Assembly (NCBI GenBank): GCA_030268105.1
Contig: BSDZ01000080.1
Coordinates: forward strand, 2,273,001 to 2,337,000
Direction of reading: 5' to 3'
From: Volvox africanus
Lineage: Eukaryota; Chlorophyta; Chlorophyceae; Chlamydomonadales; Volvocaceae
DNA length: 64,000 nt
Notes under the pieces: generated by a model
What the model saw: only the letters and a program-made list of their open reading frames with translations
Told to the model about the DNA's origin: nothing
The model's database searches: none
In this document: positions 1-18,900 of the stretch, piece by piece
Layout of the letters: each line of letters begins with the position of its first letter
How positions within the stretch are numbered: position 1 is the stretch's first letter
Made by a program: the position numbers and the translations under genes

Positions 1-379
1 GTTGAGGGATGTTGAGGGATGTTGAGGGATGTTGAGGGATGTTGAGGGATGTTGAGGCATGTTGAGGGATGTTGAGGCATGTTGAGGGATGTTGAGGGAT
101 GTTGAGGGATGTTGAGGGATGTTGAGGGATGTTGAGGGATGTTGAGGGATGTTGAGGCATGTTGAGGGATGTTGAGGGATGTTGAGGGATGTTGAGGGAT
201 GTTGAGGGATGTTGAGGCATGTTGAGGCATGTTGAGGCATGTTGAGGGATGTTGAGGCATGTTGAGGGATGTTGAGGGATGTTGAGGGATGTTGAGGCAT
301 GTTGAGGCATGTTGAGGGATGTTGAGGCATGTTGAGGCATGTTGAGGGATGTTGAGGGATGTTGAGGGATGTTGAGGGA
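1..379. repeat. 10-bp minisatellite in TrpD intron
   Basis: About 38 head-to-tail copies of a 10-bp unit, gttgagggat, with a recurring variant gttgaggcat. The last unit ends gttgagggag at about 380. The array starts at the window edge, so its full length is unknown. It lies just 3' (in gene direction) of the last visible TrpD exon, inside an intron or later part of that gene. There are no unique spacers between units, so it is a simple satellite. Confidence 0.95.
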
Positions 380-2367
380 GACTGACCGCTGGTGCTGCCA
401 TGCGCGTGAACCTCCCAAAATGAGTCTTCCGAGGTCTTCCACCACCGCCTCCCTGTCCGCCTCCCGCTCTCACCTCCAGCACGTCAGCGCTGCCGCACAA
501 GCTCGATACGGAGCGATTACCATGCTTTGCGACGCGCGCCCCTGCGGCGGCCGCCAGGATGGAGGCCCCCGTGGATATGTTGACGGAGCCGATGCCGTCG
601 CCGCCCGTACCCACGATGTCCACCACTGGGCCGCAACGAAAAGGACAATGCCAGCCGCGAGGAGCAGGAGGGGTGTAAGCCCCTGTTCGGGAAACTGCAT
701 TTGCTCGCTTCGGCCTATCCCCCTTCACACACATGCACATACACACCATTCCCCACTTGATTGGCACCAATCCAAACCGGAAGCATCCTTCCCCTCCATC
801 CCGCCGTCCTGTCCTGTTTGAGCACTCCCTCCGGCTGGCTCACTCATCCGTACGTCCCTGTTACACCGCTACTGTGGGCCTCACGCATTCTCAGAGAAGG
901 CGAACACTTGTCTTTGTCCCTTCCCGCTACTACTTATGCGGCGACGCAGGTCTGGGTCCCAAACTTCTCGTCCTGTTAACTGGACTGCATTACTTTGGCT
1001 TGCCTTGTTGTGCTGTATGCACTGGCAGGGCCTTATCCAGCATGGCCTGCGCCAGGCCCGCTATCTCGTCGGGCGTCTCTCCCTGCGGTGCCGTGACGCG
1101 TGGTAGGTGGCGGGGCGTGTGTTGCGAACGAATACACAGAAGCTCATTTTGCTGCCGTCTTTGAGGTGGATGACGTTTCGGGTGCCGGTTGGGATGTGGA
1201 CAAGCAGCTCGGATAGCAAGGTGGGGGGGAAAGGTAACAAAGGGACATTTGACGGCACCGGGGGAGAGGGTGGGGCCGAGGCAATCGGTTCAGGACCCCC
1301 GAGCGGCGGACAACTTCGCCGGTAAACTACAGTCTTTCGTTAGGAGGGTCGCAAACCCCGGCGAAGAGTTCGCGTGACCCAGGACTCCGCTGCCGACTTA
1401 ACACGGTTCTGTGACGAAACTCGTTTATATTTGCCTCCACAAACTCCACCCCTTGGTGTCTGTAATATCCCTGGATATCTGCTGTTTTCTTGCCTTGTGT
1501 TTCTCCCACATTTCCTCACACCGCACCCCACCCCACCCCACCCCACCCCACCCAGCCACTCGAGGCCCCAAGGACGCTTGCCTTGGCGCGCAGAAGCACC
1601 AGGAATGCGGCCGCTTGCTCCGAAACGAAGTCATCGAGGAGGGCCTGTGGGCCAGTCACGTTGGCGATAGAGAAGGGGTATTGATAACCCGACCGCATGA
1701 GATGGTGAAGTGGAAAGGGATAGTTTGAGTGCTATGAACCGCCAAAGAACGACCCGGGAAAGAGTGGGAAGAGGGATAGAGACGTTGAGGTTCAGGTAAG
1801 AGGGAGGGCGAGGATTACAGGTGCGTGGCGGGAGCATAGTCGGACAGACCCCCAAACCCCAAACCCCAATCCTCTGCTGAAATAGCCACAGCTCTGCCGA
1901 GGCGGCTCAACACAGCTGTACGAAGCCACCCCAAGTTAAAATAAGAAGAATGGGAAGGCGACCGCACCCAGGGCCTTCAGCACTTGGCCATCGGCACAAG
2001 CTGGTGAAACGGGATGCAAAAAGACCCGCCCCCAGTCATTCGAGGAGTGGCCCCGAAGCTGTCGCCAAAGCTGTAATCCTCCTCTCACCGCCAGTGTCTC
2101 CGCCGCTTGCTCCTTTGCCAGATCCTCCCTACGGATCAGCTTCTCGATGACCTACGACGCGGCTGGAATGGCCAGTGTTAAGTGCAGTCCATCGAATTTT
2201 CGAGTACTTCGCTGAAGTGCTTCGCTGACCTCTCGCATCTGCATTTTCGCTTGGCAGCAAACTGAGCCGGCGAGCGTCGTCGGCGACCTGGGGGTGATTC
2301 CCACCGTCGGCCGACAGCGTTGCGCTGTGAAAGGCCGCCCCGGCTTCCTTCCCAAAAACATTTGCAT
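1..2367 (-). CDS. Anthranilate phosphoribosyltransferase, partial (C-terminus off window)
   Basis: TrpD/PAT1 transfers phosphoribose from PRPP to anthranilate, the second committed step of tryptophan synthesis; in plants and algae it acts in the plastid. Exons on the minus strand are about 2230-2367, 2089-2151, 1582-1644, 1004-1082 and 474-625; the rest lies beyond position 1. The first exon (46 aa, starting [13 protein letters not shown]) is basic and Ser/Thr-rich, like a transit peptide. The next exons carry [21 protein letters not shown] and [14 protein letters not shown], typical of the helical N-domain. Exon 5 holds the PRPP-binding signature DIVGTGGDG, then [19 protein letters not shown] and CGSADVLE. 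Two consecutive introns (after RAK and after HTAQQ) need GC donors, both reading AAG|GCAAGC. The start at 2367 is the first ATG of the open frame; the donor of exon 1 is the least certain boundary. Confidence 0.9.
1523..1555. repeat. (ccccac)-type tract in TrpD intron
   Basis: A short run of ccccac/ccac units in the intron immediately downstream (gene direction) of the GC donor that follows the RAK codons. No function is evident. Confidence 0.6.
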
Positions 2368-2873
2368 TTTGTACGTAGGCGCGGAAGAGGGTTCGTCTAA
2401 AGGGTGGCCCTTGGGTTGTCCTGAAAATGTCTAAAACTTGCCAACCGTCCTTCGTGTAGTAACTTCAAAGATCTGTTTTCAAGAAGCTCAATGCGTGAAT
2501 CATAGCAGCCATATTGCAGCACAATTGATGCATGACGACGACAATCAGGGCACCTGATCGCGGAGTCGCCGCCCGATTCCGTTTCCGTTTGCGAATTGCA
2601 CGATCAGTGCTGAAACTTACGATTGATATTTGTAATTACATAACATATCGTCACATTCTCTATTCCTGGGTAGGACAATTTGCAACTTATCGACGCACTG
2701 TTAGATCGCTGTGTATGCTGACACGCCTCTGTCAGCTTGGTTGCAAGAGATTCCTAGCGGCGTACCTACCTACAGCTGCTGTTACAGGTCTAGGTTCCGT
2801 CGCGATTAACAACTTTGAGCTTCGCCCCATAGGCCTGCCTGTTACTTTCGCAGAGTTGCAGAAACTCAAAACA
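2368..2873. promoter_or_regulatory. Divergent intergenic region TrpD / ProRS
   Basis: About 506 bp separate the start codons of TrpD (minus) and prolyl-tRNA synthetase (plus), so both promoters and 5' UTRs must lie here. No clear TATA box was identified. An open frame across this stretch has no family resemblance. Confidence 0.5.
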
Positions 2874-8823
<5,950 letters not shown>

Positions 8824-9518
8824 GTTCGCGGAATGGCGTACTCAGCAGCAGCAGCTGTGGAATGCTGTCAGTGACTGGGTCGTAAAGCGGGCCGCGTGCA
8901 GGCTGTCATGACGGCGGTGCTGGTAGTGGTGCTGGGTCGAAGGGATATGCCTCCGAGCGCCCGTGATACGCAACTCCATGCCGGTTTCGTAGGTATGGGT
9001 TGCCACTGGGAAGATGCTGGAGGGCTATGCGGTGGAGGTGCGATATGCCGAAGTTTGAGGTGGCCAGAATTGAGGAACGGCCGTATGGCCCTTATTTCGT
9101 TACGATACCGCGATGTGTGCCTGAGTACATATGGGATTGCGAAGGCGTGCAGCGTCCGGGAAGGATCGGGCGTGGGTGGTCACTGTTACGTTTATGATCA
9201 AATCATAAGTGCCGTGCGCGCGCAAGGAGTCCTGAATACGTCGCGAACACCGAAGCCACTAGGTCTGTAAGGCCAAGTACGACCGCAGCACGCTCAGCAG
9301 CTCAGCAGTTAAGATCATGCTTGTGCACCACCTTTCGGATCTACCTGAGACCAACGAGGATACACATTATCCTGATCGAATAATTGAGCGACTTTATAAC
9401 CGTCACTCTTCAACTAGCTGGGTGCGAGCGGCTAGTTTGCAAAATATTTTGTAATGACAAAGTAATTGGAGAAACAAAACTTACATGTTGAATCGCTTGT
9501 GGTATACGTTTGTGATCG
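8824..9518. other. Intergenic: ProRS 3' UTR and XPG promoter
   Basis: There is no gene in these 695 bases. They hold the 3' UTR of ProRS, with a TGTAA poly(A) signal at about 9266, and then the presumed promoter and 5' UTR of the downstream XPG gene on the same strand. Confidence 0.6.
9266..9270 (+). terminator. TGTAA poly(A) signal, ProRS
   Basis: TGTAA is the usual polyadenylation signal in green algae. This one lies 443 bases after the ProRS stop. It was assigned by position only. Confidence 0.45.
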
Positions 9519-12500
9519 ATGGGTGTCAAAGGTCTGTGGAATCTGCTCGAGCCTGTAGGCCGGCGAGTGAACATCGAGGCAATTGCAAACAAGCGCCTTG
9601 CTATCGGTAAGCGCCATGAATCCTTATTGTAGCAATCCCTAATGGTCGGCCGACGCTGCACGGCAGATGTGCGGATGGGATTCACCGACGTAGTCAGCTA
9701 TCAGGTGTAGCCCTCTGGCGTCGTAATTTTGATGTCATCGATCAATCACCGATGAGTAACGGGTCACTTTGGTCCTTAGGCCCTTGTCTATCCGTTGAGC
9801 TTGCCAGGTTTTCGTAAGTCTCCCGCCAGTGTGATACCGTATAACGTTTTCCCCCAATGCAGATGCCTCTATATGGCTCTTTCAGTTTATGAAAGCCATG
9901 CGGGATGACCGGGGCGACATGATGCGAAACGCGCACCTGCTGGGCTTTTTCCGGCGCATCTGCAGGTGTGTTCCGGAGCGGTCATCAGAAACCTGCTTGA
10001 GCCGCGTCCTTATCAACCATCCTGGCACCTGCATTTACGCGATCCTCAACCAGCGCGATATAATGCTTTTATTGATATCGGTCATTTTAAGATGTACACA
10101 TAGCCTGGGACCAGCTCAGCCCCGAAACACTCATGCCAGAATCTTCTCCAGATCCACCCTATGATAGTACTCGCACACATGCCTCATTAGGCTCCTGACC
10201 GGAGCAGTAGCGCCAGGGGGCCAGGGGGCCATTCGGCAAAAACGTTTTCAGCTGGGATAGCGGTCCTGGCGTGTACGTACTGACTCGCAATCGCACACAC
10301 CCTTCCCGGCTCCCAGGCTGCTCTTCCACCGTGTGCGACCCGTGTTTGTGTTTGACGGCGCCACGCCCGCCCTGAAACGCCACACCAATATCGCCCGCCG
10401 CCGCCGGCGCGAGGCCCAGCAGGGCGTGCTGCGAAAGACCGCTGAGAAGCTCCTGATCGCGCAGCTGAAGAAGCAGGTTAGGCTCCGGGGCCAGGGTCGC
10501 TGTCAGGGGGCCAGGGGGGATGGAGGCGCGGATCAGGACCGCCAGTGACGGTGACGAGGGCACCGTCTTGATGAGGTCTTCGTTGAAATCCTCGTTAGGT
10601 CCTGGCTGGATACCTTGCGGCGTCGTGAAGTCCTCAGCAGTGCATACCGGGCTGTAACCCTACCCTCCACCAAACACCACTTCCCCTCCCCTCCCTTCCT
10701 TGTGTTCAACAGGCTCTGCAGGCAGCAAAACTACAGCAGCAGCAAAAGCAGCAGCAGCAGCAGCAGCAAAAGCAGCATAAGCAGACACAAGGACGGCAGG
10801 CGGTGAACAAGGAGGATGTCGCGGGGACGGGAAAGCCCTTTTGCCAGCCGAATCCAAAATCAGGGCCGGCGGCAGCGGCGGCGGCGGTGGCGGGGACGGG
10901 AGCATCCGTAAGGGGAACGGTCCGTGGCGTGGGTAGAGGGACTGTTTCTGGTAAGGGCATGACAACCGCCAATGCTGCCCCCGAGGGCCCTTCCGTCGCG
11001 GGCTTAAGAACCGCTGGTTCCGGAGCAGGCCCTTCTGGTTCCGGAGCAGGCCCTTCTGGTTCCTTAGGTACCGGTGCTGGCCATGGATTTGATCGTTGGG
11101 GCGGCGGCGGCGGCGGCTGCGGAGGGGTGGTCGACGTAGAGGACGAGGCGGTGCTGCGGCGGCTTGAGAAGGGCAAGACGCCGATGACGCTGGAGGAGGA
11201 GAGAGTTTGGCGAGGTGAGAGGCACCGGGGTCGGTCCCCGGGGAGAGTCCCAACCGGCGGACTGTACCCGCTCTCCCGTGAAACCCGATCCGATGTCGTG
11301 TGTGTCCGTTGTCGTGACTCAGCCCGCAGGAGCGCTCGGGAGGTGCCAGCTGGAGCTGCTGGGGCCGCCGTCCCGCGGGCCAATGAGGACCAAGATGACG
11401 ATGAAGCGGAGATGATCGAGGCAGACGAGGCGCTGGCACGGCAGTTGGACCGGGAGCTGAACGGACCACAGTCGTACCTGCCGTACCAGCGAAGGCAACC
11501 CGTATCCGGTTCCGGGGAAAGCGCCAAAGACACACCGGCGCGATGTACCGGCGGTGGCGATGCCGGGGGCGGTGGCGGCGGCGATGGCGCAAGACAGGCT
11601 GGCATGGTGGCGGCTTCAACAGGCGCGTACGGCAGTGCGGAGGATTGGGCGGTTTCAGCGGCAGATGCAGCGGCCATTGCCGCGGCGATCGCAGAGGACC
11701 CGGACGAAGATGATGGGTTGGATGTGGAGTTGCTGGATCCAACTGCCGGAATGAGATTCGATCCGAACGGTGAGCGTATTTCATCTAAGGATCATCGGGA
11801 TGCTGATGCTGGACGTACAGAATGATGTGCATGTTACGGTATCGGTGTCGGTTGGGTTCGTTGTTGACGACAATGCGGAGAGCAGGCGAAGTGGGAGAGG
11901 GGATGACGTTGGAAGGTGTAGAGAGGTGGAGGAGGTGGAAACAAGAAGTGAAGTTGGTCGGTCGTCTCTTCTTGGCGCCGCTAACACTCCCTCCTCGACC
12001 AACACGCAGCCAATGAGTACCTCCCGAGCGGTCATCATCTGTCGGCCGGAGGTGCTCGAGCCGCCGTGGCATGTCATGGAGCTGCGCCCGGCACTGGCGC
12101 TGGCGCTGGCGCTGGCGCTGGCGCTGGCGGTGGCGGTGGCGGTGGCGGTGGCGGTGGCGGTGGCGGCACTTTGGATGCGATGCCTGCGGCCGCACCCGGC
12201 GATGGCGTTGATGGCGATGAGGAGGGCGAGGACGAAGACGCGGATGCTGACCTGCTAGCTTCCATGATGGTGTTGCCCGATGACGTGAGTTCCATTGATC
12301 CCGCGGTGCTGTCCACACTGCCCACATCCCTACAGCTCGACATCTTGGAGAAGATGCGGGATGCGCAGATGGCGGGTGGGTGGCTGGGGGAAGGAGGGTG
12401 GGCGGCCGGGGGGCGAAGGAAGGAAGGAAAGGAGCCGAGTGGGGAGTTTGTTGTATCTGAGGTTCCGTTGTCGTAATTTTTAAACAGGTCCATATAAGAC

Positions 12501-15500
12501 CCATATAAGCAGGTCACGGTAGGGCCCTTGTAAGGCCCTAATCCTTCCTCAATCATAGGTTTTGGCGAGGTCCAGTTGTTTTGCCACACGGCCAGATGGC
12601 TCCCGTGTCCCCCTCCGCCCACCTACATGTCGTCATCACCCCGTGCGCAGCCAACCGCGAGAAATTCCAGGTGGCGGCTCGAGTGCGGCCGGAGAACTTC
12701 TGTGCGGTTCAGATGGCGACCTACTTGAAGGCCAGTGCCTTCCGGCAGCAGCTGGAGGAGTACAAGCAGAACCTGGGGGGAGGCGGGCAGGGGACCGATG
12801 GGACGCAGGTGGGCGGGCGTGTGTAAGTGTAAGTGTATATGTATGTGTGTTTGTAAGTGTATGTGTATGTGTATGTGTATGTGTTTACGGGCGACTGAGG
12901 GGGGGAAAGAGTTGCTGTTAAAGCGGGAGGTTAAATTGATATTTGAGAAAAAAAAACATGAAGGTCAGGTGGAGGGACACGCGCAGCCACGATCCCGCAG
13001 CGGCGGACCGCTGGCCTGTGTGTTTGGGTGCTCGGCGTCATGGCGTCACTCTGCGTGCGGCGGTGCTCCAGGTACGCAAGATCATGAGCGAAGAGGGCCG
13101 CGAGTACATCTTGGCAAGAGAGCCTGAGAAACCCTTGGACAAGCAGCGACCGCAGCGCGGAGGTGGACTGTTTGGCGGTAGCGGCGGTGGCGGCGGCGGC
13201 AGGCGTGGCGGAGGAAATAAGCATGATCAGTTGGCGGTGGCGGCAGCGGCGGCAAGCGCGGCGCGGCGGAACGTCGGCATGACGCCAAAACTGGCTGCCG
13301 CTATACCCCTGGCGGCTTTTAAAGGCCTCCCAACCGCGGCTCCCGCGCCATCGGCAAGTGCCAACAGTACAGTGCCAGCGCCGCCGGCGGCCATGGCGGC
13401 GGCAGCATCGGACACGCATGGGCCGATGGATGTGCACCGCCGCGATGGGCAGTCGATGGGAGGAACAGTGGCGCGTGGTGCCGTACTGGAACTCAATCTG
13501 TCAGATCCTGAGGTCGGCAGCAGCGGCAGCGCGCGGGGCATGTTTGGCAGTAGCAGCAGCAGTAGCGAGGACGATGCGGAGGGCGGCATCCGGGTTGACG
13601 CCAACGTGACCTCCATTGGCAGCGGCCGCGGCGGCGGTGGCGGCGGCGCCGCTATCGCTGCCGCCGCCCCCCCCCGCGGCGGTGGGCTGGCAGGAGCATC
13701 GTCATCGGCACCGAACTTGGATGATGTGGAGTGGGAGGACGTTGAGGTGGAAGCGGCTGCACCGTCTATGGCGGGTACGGGGTGCAAGAGCGGCACGAGA
13801 TGGTGACAGGGCATAACGTGTTGTTCGTCCAACGATCAAGCGGATTCAACCGTTCCGGCTGCACCCGTACGCAAATTTCACCCGTACACACACACGCACT
13901 CGTGTGCGCGCACATGCATGTGTGTGTGGACGAGTCCCCCCTCCGGTGTTTCACCCCCACGCCATACCTCCCGCTACCTGGCGGGTATTAGCAATGTTAC
14001 TCACCTCTATTGCCGTACTGGAGGAAGCATGTATCAGCCGTTCCGTATACTGACTTATTGACTCGTACCAGTGCACTTACGTGACGACCACGTCCGTCCG
14101 CGCGCTGGTTGGATTGCGCTGTGTGCAGCGGCGACTATTGCCCTCACGAGCGGCCGACCCCGGGACTGGCGGGAGCGGATGGCCGTTCGACAGAAGCTGT
14201 GGAGCACAAGCCACGGCTTCCGAATGGGTCGCAAGCTGGCGGATTGGGGCAACGCAGATGCCGAGGGACAGAACCCGAAAGGGGGTGGCGCGGGTGGGGC
14301 AGGCGGAGTGAACCATGGGTCAGCGGGCCAGCGGCGGCGCAAAGGTTACGCTCGCACCAGCGCGCGGAGCAGTGGTAGCGGAGGATCCAAGGGTGGCGGC
14401 GACGGCAACGGCGAGGGACAGGAGGTATCGGCGTCAGGAGAGGAGGAGGAGGAGGATAGTGAAGAGGGGGACGATGCGTTGCTACAGGAAGCGATTCGGC
14501 AGAGCCTACAGCAGCAGCAGAATGAGCAGAAGAAGAGTGAGAAATCCCTGAAGCTGCGAACGGAAGGAGCTGCGGAGGGCTCTGTTATGGGAAGCCGGAA
14601 AAGGGAAGCGGTTGGCTCGGCGCGCCGAACGAACTTATCGGCGGCAGAGGCGACGGCGGAGGAAGTGGCGGCGGAGGAAGTGGCGGCGGAGGCAGCAGCA
14701 GGGTCAAAGTGGCCGCTAGCGACGCAACCTTCGCAGCGATCCCAGCCGTCTGTCCCATCTGTGCCGATAACGACTGGCTGCGTCAGCGATGAGGACTTTG
14801 AATGGGAAGATGTCAGTGCGTCGCCAGAGCCGGCAGCGCAGCCGTTAGCGGCGGTGGCGGCGGCGACATCGATAAGGGCTGCTTTCTTTCCTCCGCCGCT
14901 GGCACCAACCCACGGATCGCCCCTGGGAGTCGCCAAGGCTTCTTGCCGTGTACGACATCCGATTGGTACTGCTGCTGTCGGCAGCGGCGGCAACCATCAG
15001 CCGCTCGTGCCGCGGAGGGGACCACTCGCTGCGGCGATGGCAGGAGCGACCGGACAGCCCAGCGTTGTTGTTGGTGGTAATGGTGGTGGAAGCGGCGGCA
15101 GCGCTGCCGCCGCCGCCGCGGCCACAGCCCCGCCATCTTATGTGTTCAGCGATACTCAAGATGCCGCCCGCGGGCCTGATGCCGCCGTGACGGCGGCGAA
15201 TCCTAGGGCAGGATCAGAGGTGGCTGCGGGGGCGGCGCAGCGAGCAGCAACTTCCGACAGTGTCAGCGACGGGGAGATTATCTGGGAGGCCGCCGATGCT
15301 GACGTGGAGATACTGCCGGAGGCCATGCCGGCGGCGCCTGACGGTGACGTCTGCAGACGCGGTGCCGGCTCCGCCGCAACGGCGGCGGCGGCAGCCAAGC
15401 ACGCGCCAGCAACAACTTCTGCTCCACTTGGTTGTCACCCCAGCGGGACAGGGACTGCAAGTGCACGGGATGCTAGGGCAGGCAGCAAAGGAAGCAGCCT

Positions 15501-15885
15501 TCCTTACGCGGGCCTTTTGGCACCTCGTCGGCTGTCGGCTACTGCTGCTGCTACTGCCGCCAAGCCGATGGCGACAGACGCCGCCACGCAGCAAAATGTA
15601 TGTGGGAAAGAGGAACCATCGCATCCGGCAATAGCAGCAGGCGCAGGGCAACAGCGTGAGACACGTGGGGAGACGACGTCCGGTGCTGCTGCTACAACCG
15701 CAGTTGCCGCTACTGCCAGCAGCTTGATTTCACAGATTAACAGCAGTAGCATCAGGCGGCTGCTGGAGATCAGTTCCAGCGGAGGTGGCCTGGGATGCGT
15801 TGCTACAGCTGTCACTGTCGGGGCTGCCAAGGCTGCGCCGCTGGCATATGCGGGCAGCGGCGCGCCTGGAGGCGGCGGTGGCAAG

Positions 15886-15921
<36 letters not shown>

Positions 15922-18900
15922 ATCGATTTTAGCTTTGCCATGAAAGTTCAAGGGGTGGAGACAGTCCCCTGGGTCAGTGGCGTGCACTCTGTATCGCACA
16001 CGCTTCCAGTATCCGCGGCAGACGCGCCCACAGCAGCGGCAGCAGCTGCTACCTCCCCAGACGCCGTGGCTATCGGAAAGCCAGCTGGCGCGGCGACGGC
16101 AGCAGCGGCAATGGCTACTGCTGCCGATCCAGAAGCATCCGACGACTTTGACGTTGACTTCAGCTTTGTCACCGGGTCTCGTGTGGGGTTCGCATCCGGG
16201 TTCCCGGCAGCTGTGACGCTCACGACGGACACGCAGCACACAAACATGCCCATAGCAGCAACCGCCCCGGCAGCAGCAGGAGCGGCAAGGGCTGAGGCCA
16301 CGGCAGTAGCTGCTGTTTCACCAGCAGCAGCAGCAGCAGCCGCGGCGGCGGTATCACAAGCCCCAAGTGCCAGTGCGGACTCATCCGGGGATTCGGACCT
16401 GGATTTTAACTTTGTGAAGGGGCCGCCAGTGCCGCAGCCGCCGTCCAGTGCGCCGCCCGGCGCTGCCCTGGAGTGCGTTGCATCGGGTCTCACGACCCAA
16501 GGGTCACAGGGTCTCTCCCCACCCGCCCCTTGTGGGGTTTTGGGGGAACATCAGCCTCTCAACCCCCTGCGGGAAGAGCGCTCACAGTGGCGCCGGCAGC
16601 AGCCGCCTGAGCCGCACGAGCCGGCGGCGCATCCAACGCCACAGCCGCCTGCGTCGGGTCCTGTGCGTGCACCGGCTGATGTCTTGATGGACAGCCAAGT
16701 TCCGCTCGCCGGCGTGGGCGCTCTCGGTGATGCTGACGCCGATATCGACGCTGGGGAGGAGGCCGCCGATGACGCGGACTGGTTTGACGAGGACCCCGAT
16801 TACGTACCGGATAGGGATCGTCACCCCGCCGGAGGGCAGACAGGGCAGCCGCCAGTGGCGACGGCGACCAACGTGACCGCTGCGTCGGCGGCGGCGGCAA
16901 CGATGGCACCGCCCGACCGACCACCAACCCGGACCTTCCTTAGGAACGAGGCCACCGCTGGCACGGCTACGGGACCAGCTGCATCGGAGATTCCGTACGG
17001 AGCATTCCTGCCGCCACCGCTGCCGCCAGGGACGTGGGTCGCGCCAATGCAGGCGGCGATATCCAAACCGCAACCCACGCCGTCACCGCCTCCGCCACTT
17101 CCTCCAGGGCAGTACGGTGCAGCTCCAGCAGCGACAGTAGCAGCGGCGTCGGCGACGGCGCCTCCGCCGGACTCGGGCACCACCGTCGCTGGGGAAGGTC
17201 CCTCCCTGGACGAGCTGTTGGAGGAGGTGGAAGCCGAGGAACAGGAGCTTAGATCCGTGCAGGCGAGTGCGTGTGCTGCGGCTGTATGCAGTTGCTTATA
17301 TTGTTGTCTGTGAATGTGGCTTGCCGTATTCTATATCCAGATTCAGGATTTGTGTGAAGTGGCCTACATGCGTGTTGATTACTGAAACTAGTTCAGTTGG
17401 TGTTTAAGTAGTTTCATTAACAACTCTTCAGTTGGTAGCGTTATGTTCGTTCTTATTTGCGATATGTCTTTGGAATCCCATCCCGCATCATTTTCTTACG
17501 ATGTGTGATGCCTGATGCGGTGATGTCCGATCTGCGCCCTCATGGACCCCCCATGGGGCCCCAACACATCGTCGCCGGGTGCAGGCCCGCGCCAGCCGGA
17601 ACCTGGAGGCGCCCACTCCCGAGATGTACCAGGAGTGCCAGGAGCTGCTGCAGATGTTCGGACTGCCGTTCATCGTGGCGCCCATGGAGGTGCGGAGGGA
17701 CGGAGGGGCAAGAGGGGCGAGGTAAACAGATCCACTAGCCACCACACCAGCCACCACACCAGCCACCACACCAGCCACCACACCAGCCACCACACCAGCC
17801 CAGGGTCGTGACGACAACGGATAAGATCTTATTTCGTTAATGGACGGACGGACGGACGGACGGATGTTAGCGCCTCTTTGTCAGCTAGCCCTCAGGGCGC
17901 CCCTTTTTCCTATCAGTCCTGTTGTGTAGAGGAATGTATCCCTTCCACCGCCGTTCTTCCGCTCATTCCCTCCTGCGCACATCTGGCTTGCATCCCCCCT
18001 CCTCTGCGCTTCGCTCTCATGGGCCTCACGCGCGGAACAGGCAGAGGCGCAATGCGCATACCTGGAGATCGCGGGGCTCGTGGACGGGGTGGTAACGGAC
18101 GATAACGACGTCTTCTTGTTCGGGGGCCGCCACGTGTACCGCCACATCTTCGAGAACAGGAAGTGAGCCAAGTGAAGGGGAATAAGGAGGGGAAAGGGGG
18201 AAATACCCGAGTTTCGTGTTTTACCGTAATCGTGTGTGTATGTGTCTGCGTGTTTGGGTGTTTGCGTGGGGGCATGCGTGGGGGTATCAGTGTGCGTCTG
18301 TTTAAGCCTCCGCCAACGCAGCCTTCTTCTCCACCTGCAGCATCGCAACGTTTCTTCTTTACTTGATATCAAACCCGCTTTGAAGTACGGCGTTGTCTTG
18401 CCGTACACGAAATATACGGATAAGTATATTTCGTGTATACATATTCGTATATGTTGGTATTCCCTTCTCGCCGCCATTACTCGCGCTTGTAGATATGTGG
18501 AGGAGTACCAGATGGCAGACGTGGAGCGCGAGTTGGGCCTTACGCGGGAGCGGCTGGCGGACATGGCTCTATTGTTGGGCAGCGACTACACGGAGGGCTG
18601 TAGCGGCATCGGTATTGTGAACGCGGTGGAGGTGGTGCGGGCCTTTCCCGGGCGGCGGGGGCTGGAGAGGTTCCGCGGCTGGTTGGAGTCTCCCGATGTC
18701 GGCCTCCTGGCGGCGGCTCGACAGCTGGCAGGGGAAGAGGCGGGAGAAGGTGCGTGTGGCTGTGTATGCGGCTGTGTATGTGTATGCGGCTGTGTATGTG
18801 TGTGTGGATGTGGATGTGGATGTGGATGTGGATGTGGATGCGACGTGGAGCAAATGGGGAACTCCCACAGGCGCCTTACAGCTGCCGCACATCAATGCTA

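Noticed and set aside
1..379. Regular short repeats as a possible CRISPR array
   Set aside because: Units are contiguous 10-mers with no spacers, and the surrounding genes are nuclear eukaryotic.
10660..12622. Long minus-strand open frames (up to 374 codons) opposite XPG exons
   Set aside because: They are Pro/Arg/Ser-rich shadows of Gly/Ala-rich coding sequence, with no family motif and no splice or start support.
14813..16493. Minus-strand open frames of 100-180 codons opposite the big XPG exon
   Set aside because: Complement of the GC-rich repeats in the spacer; Ala/Arg/Ser composition only.
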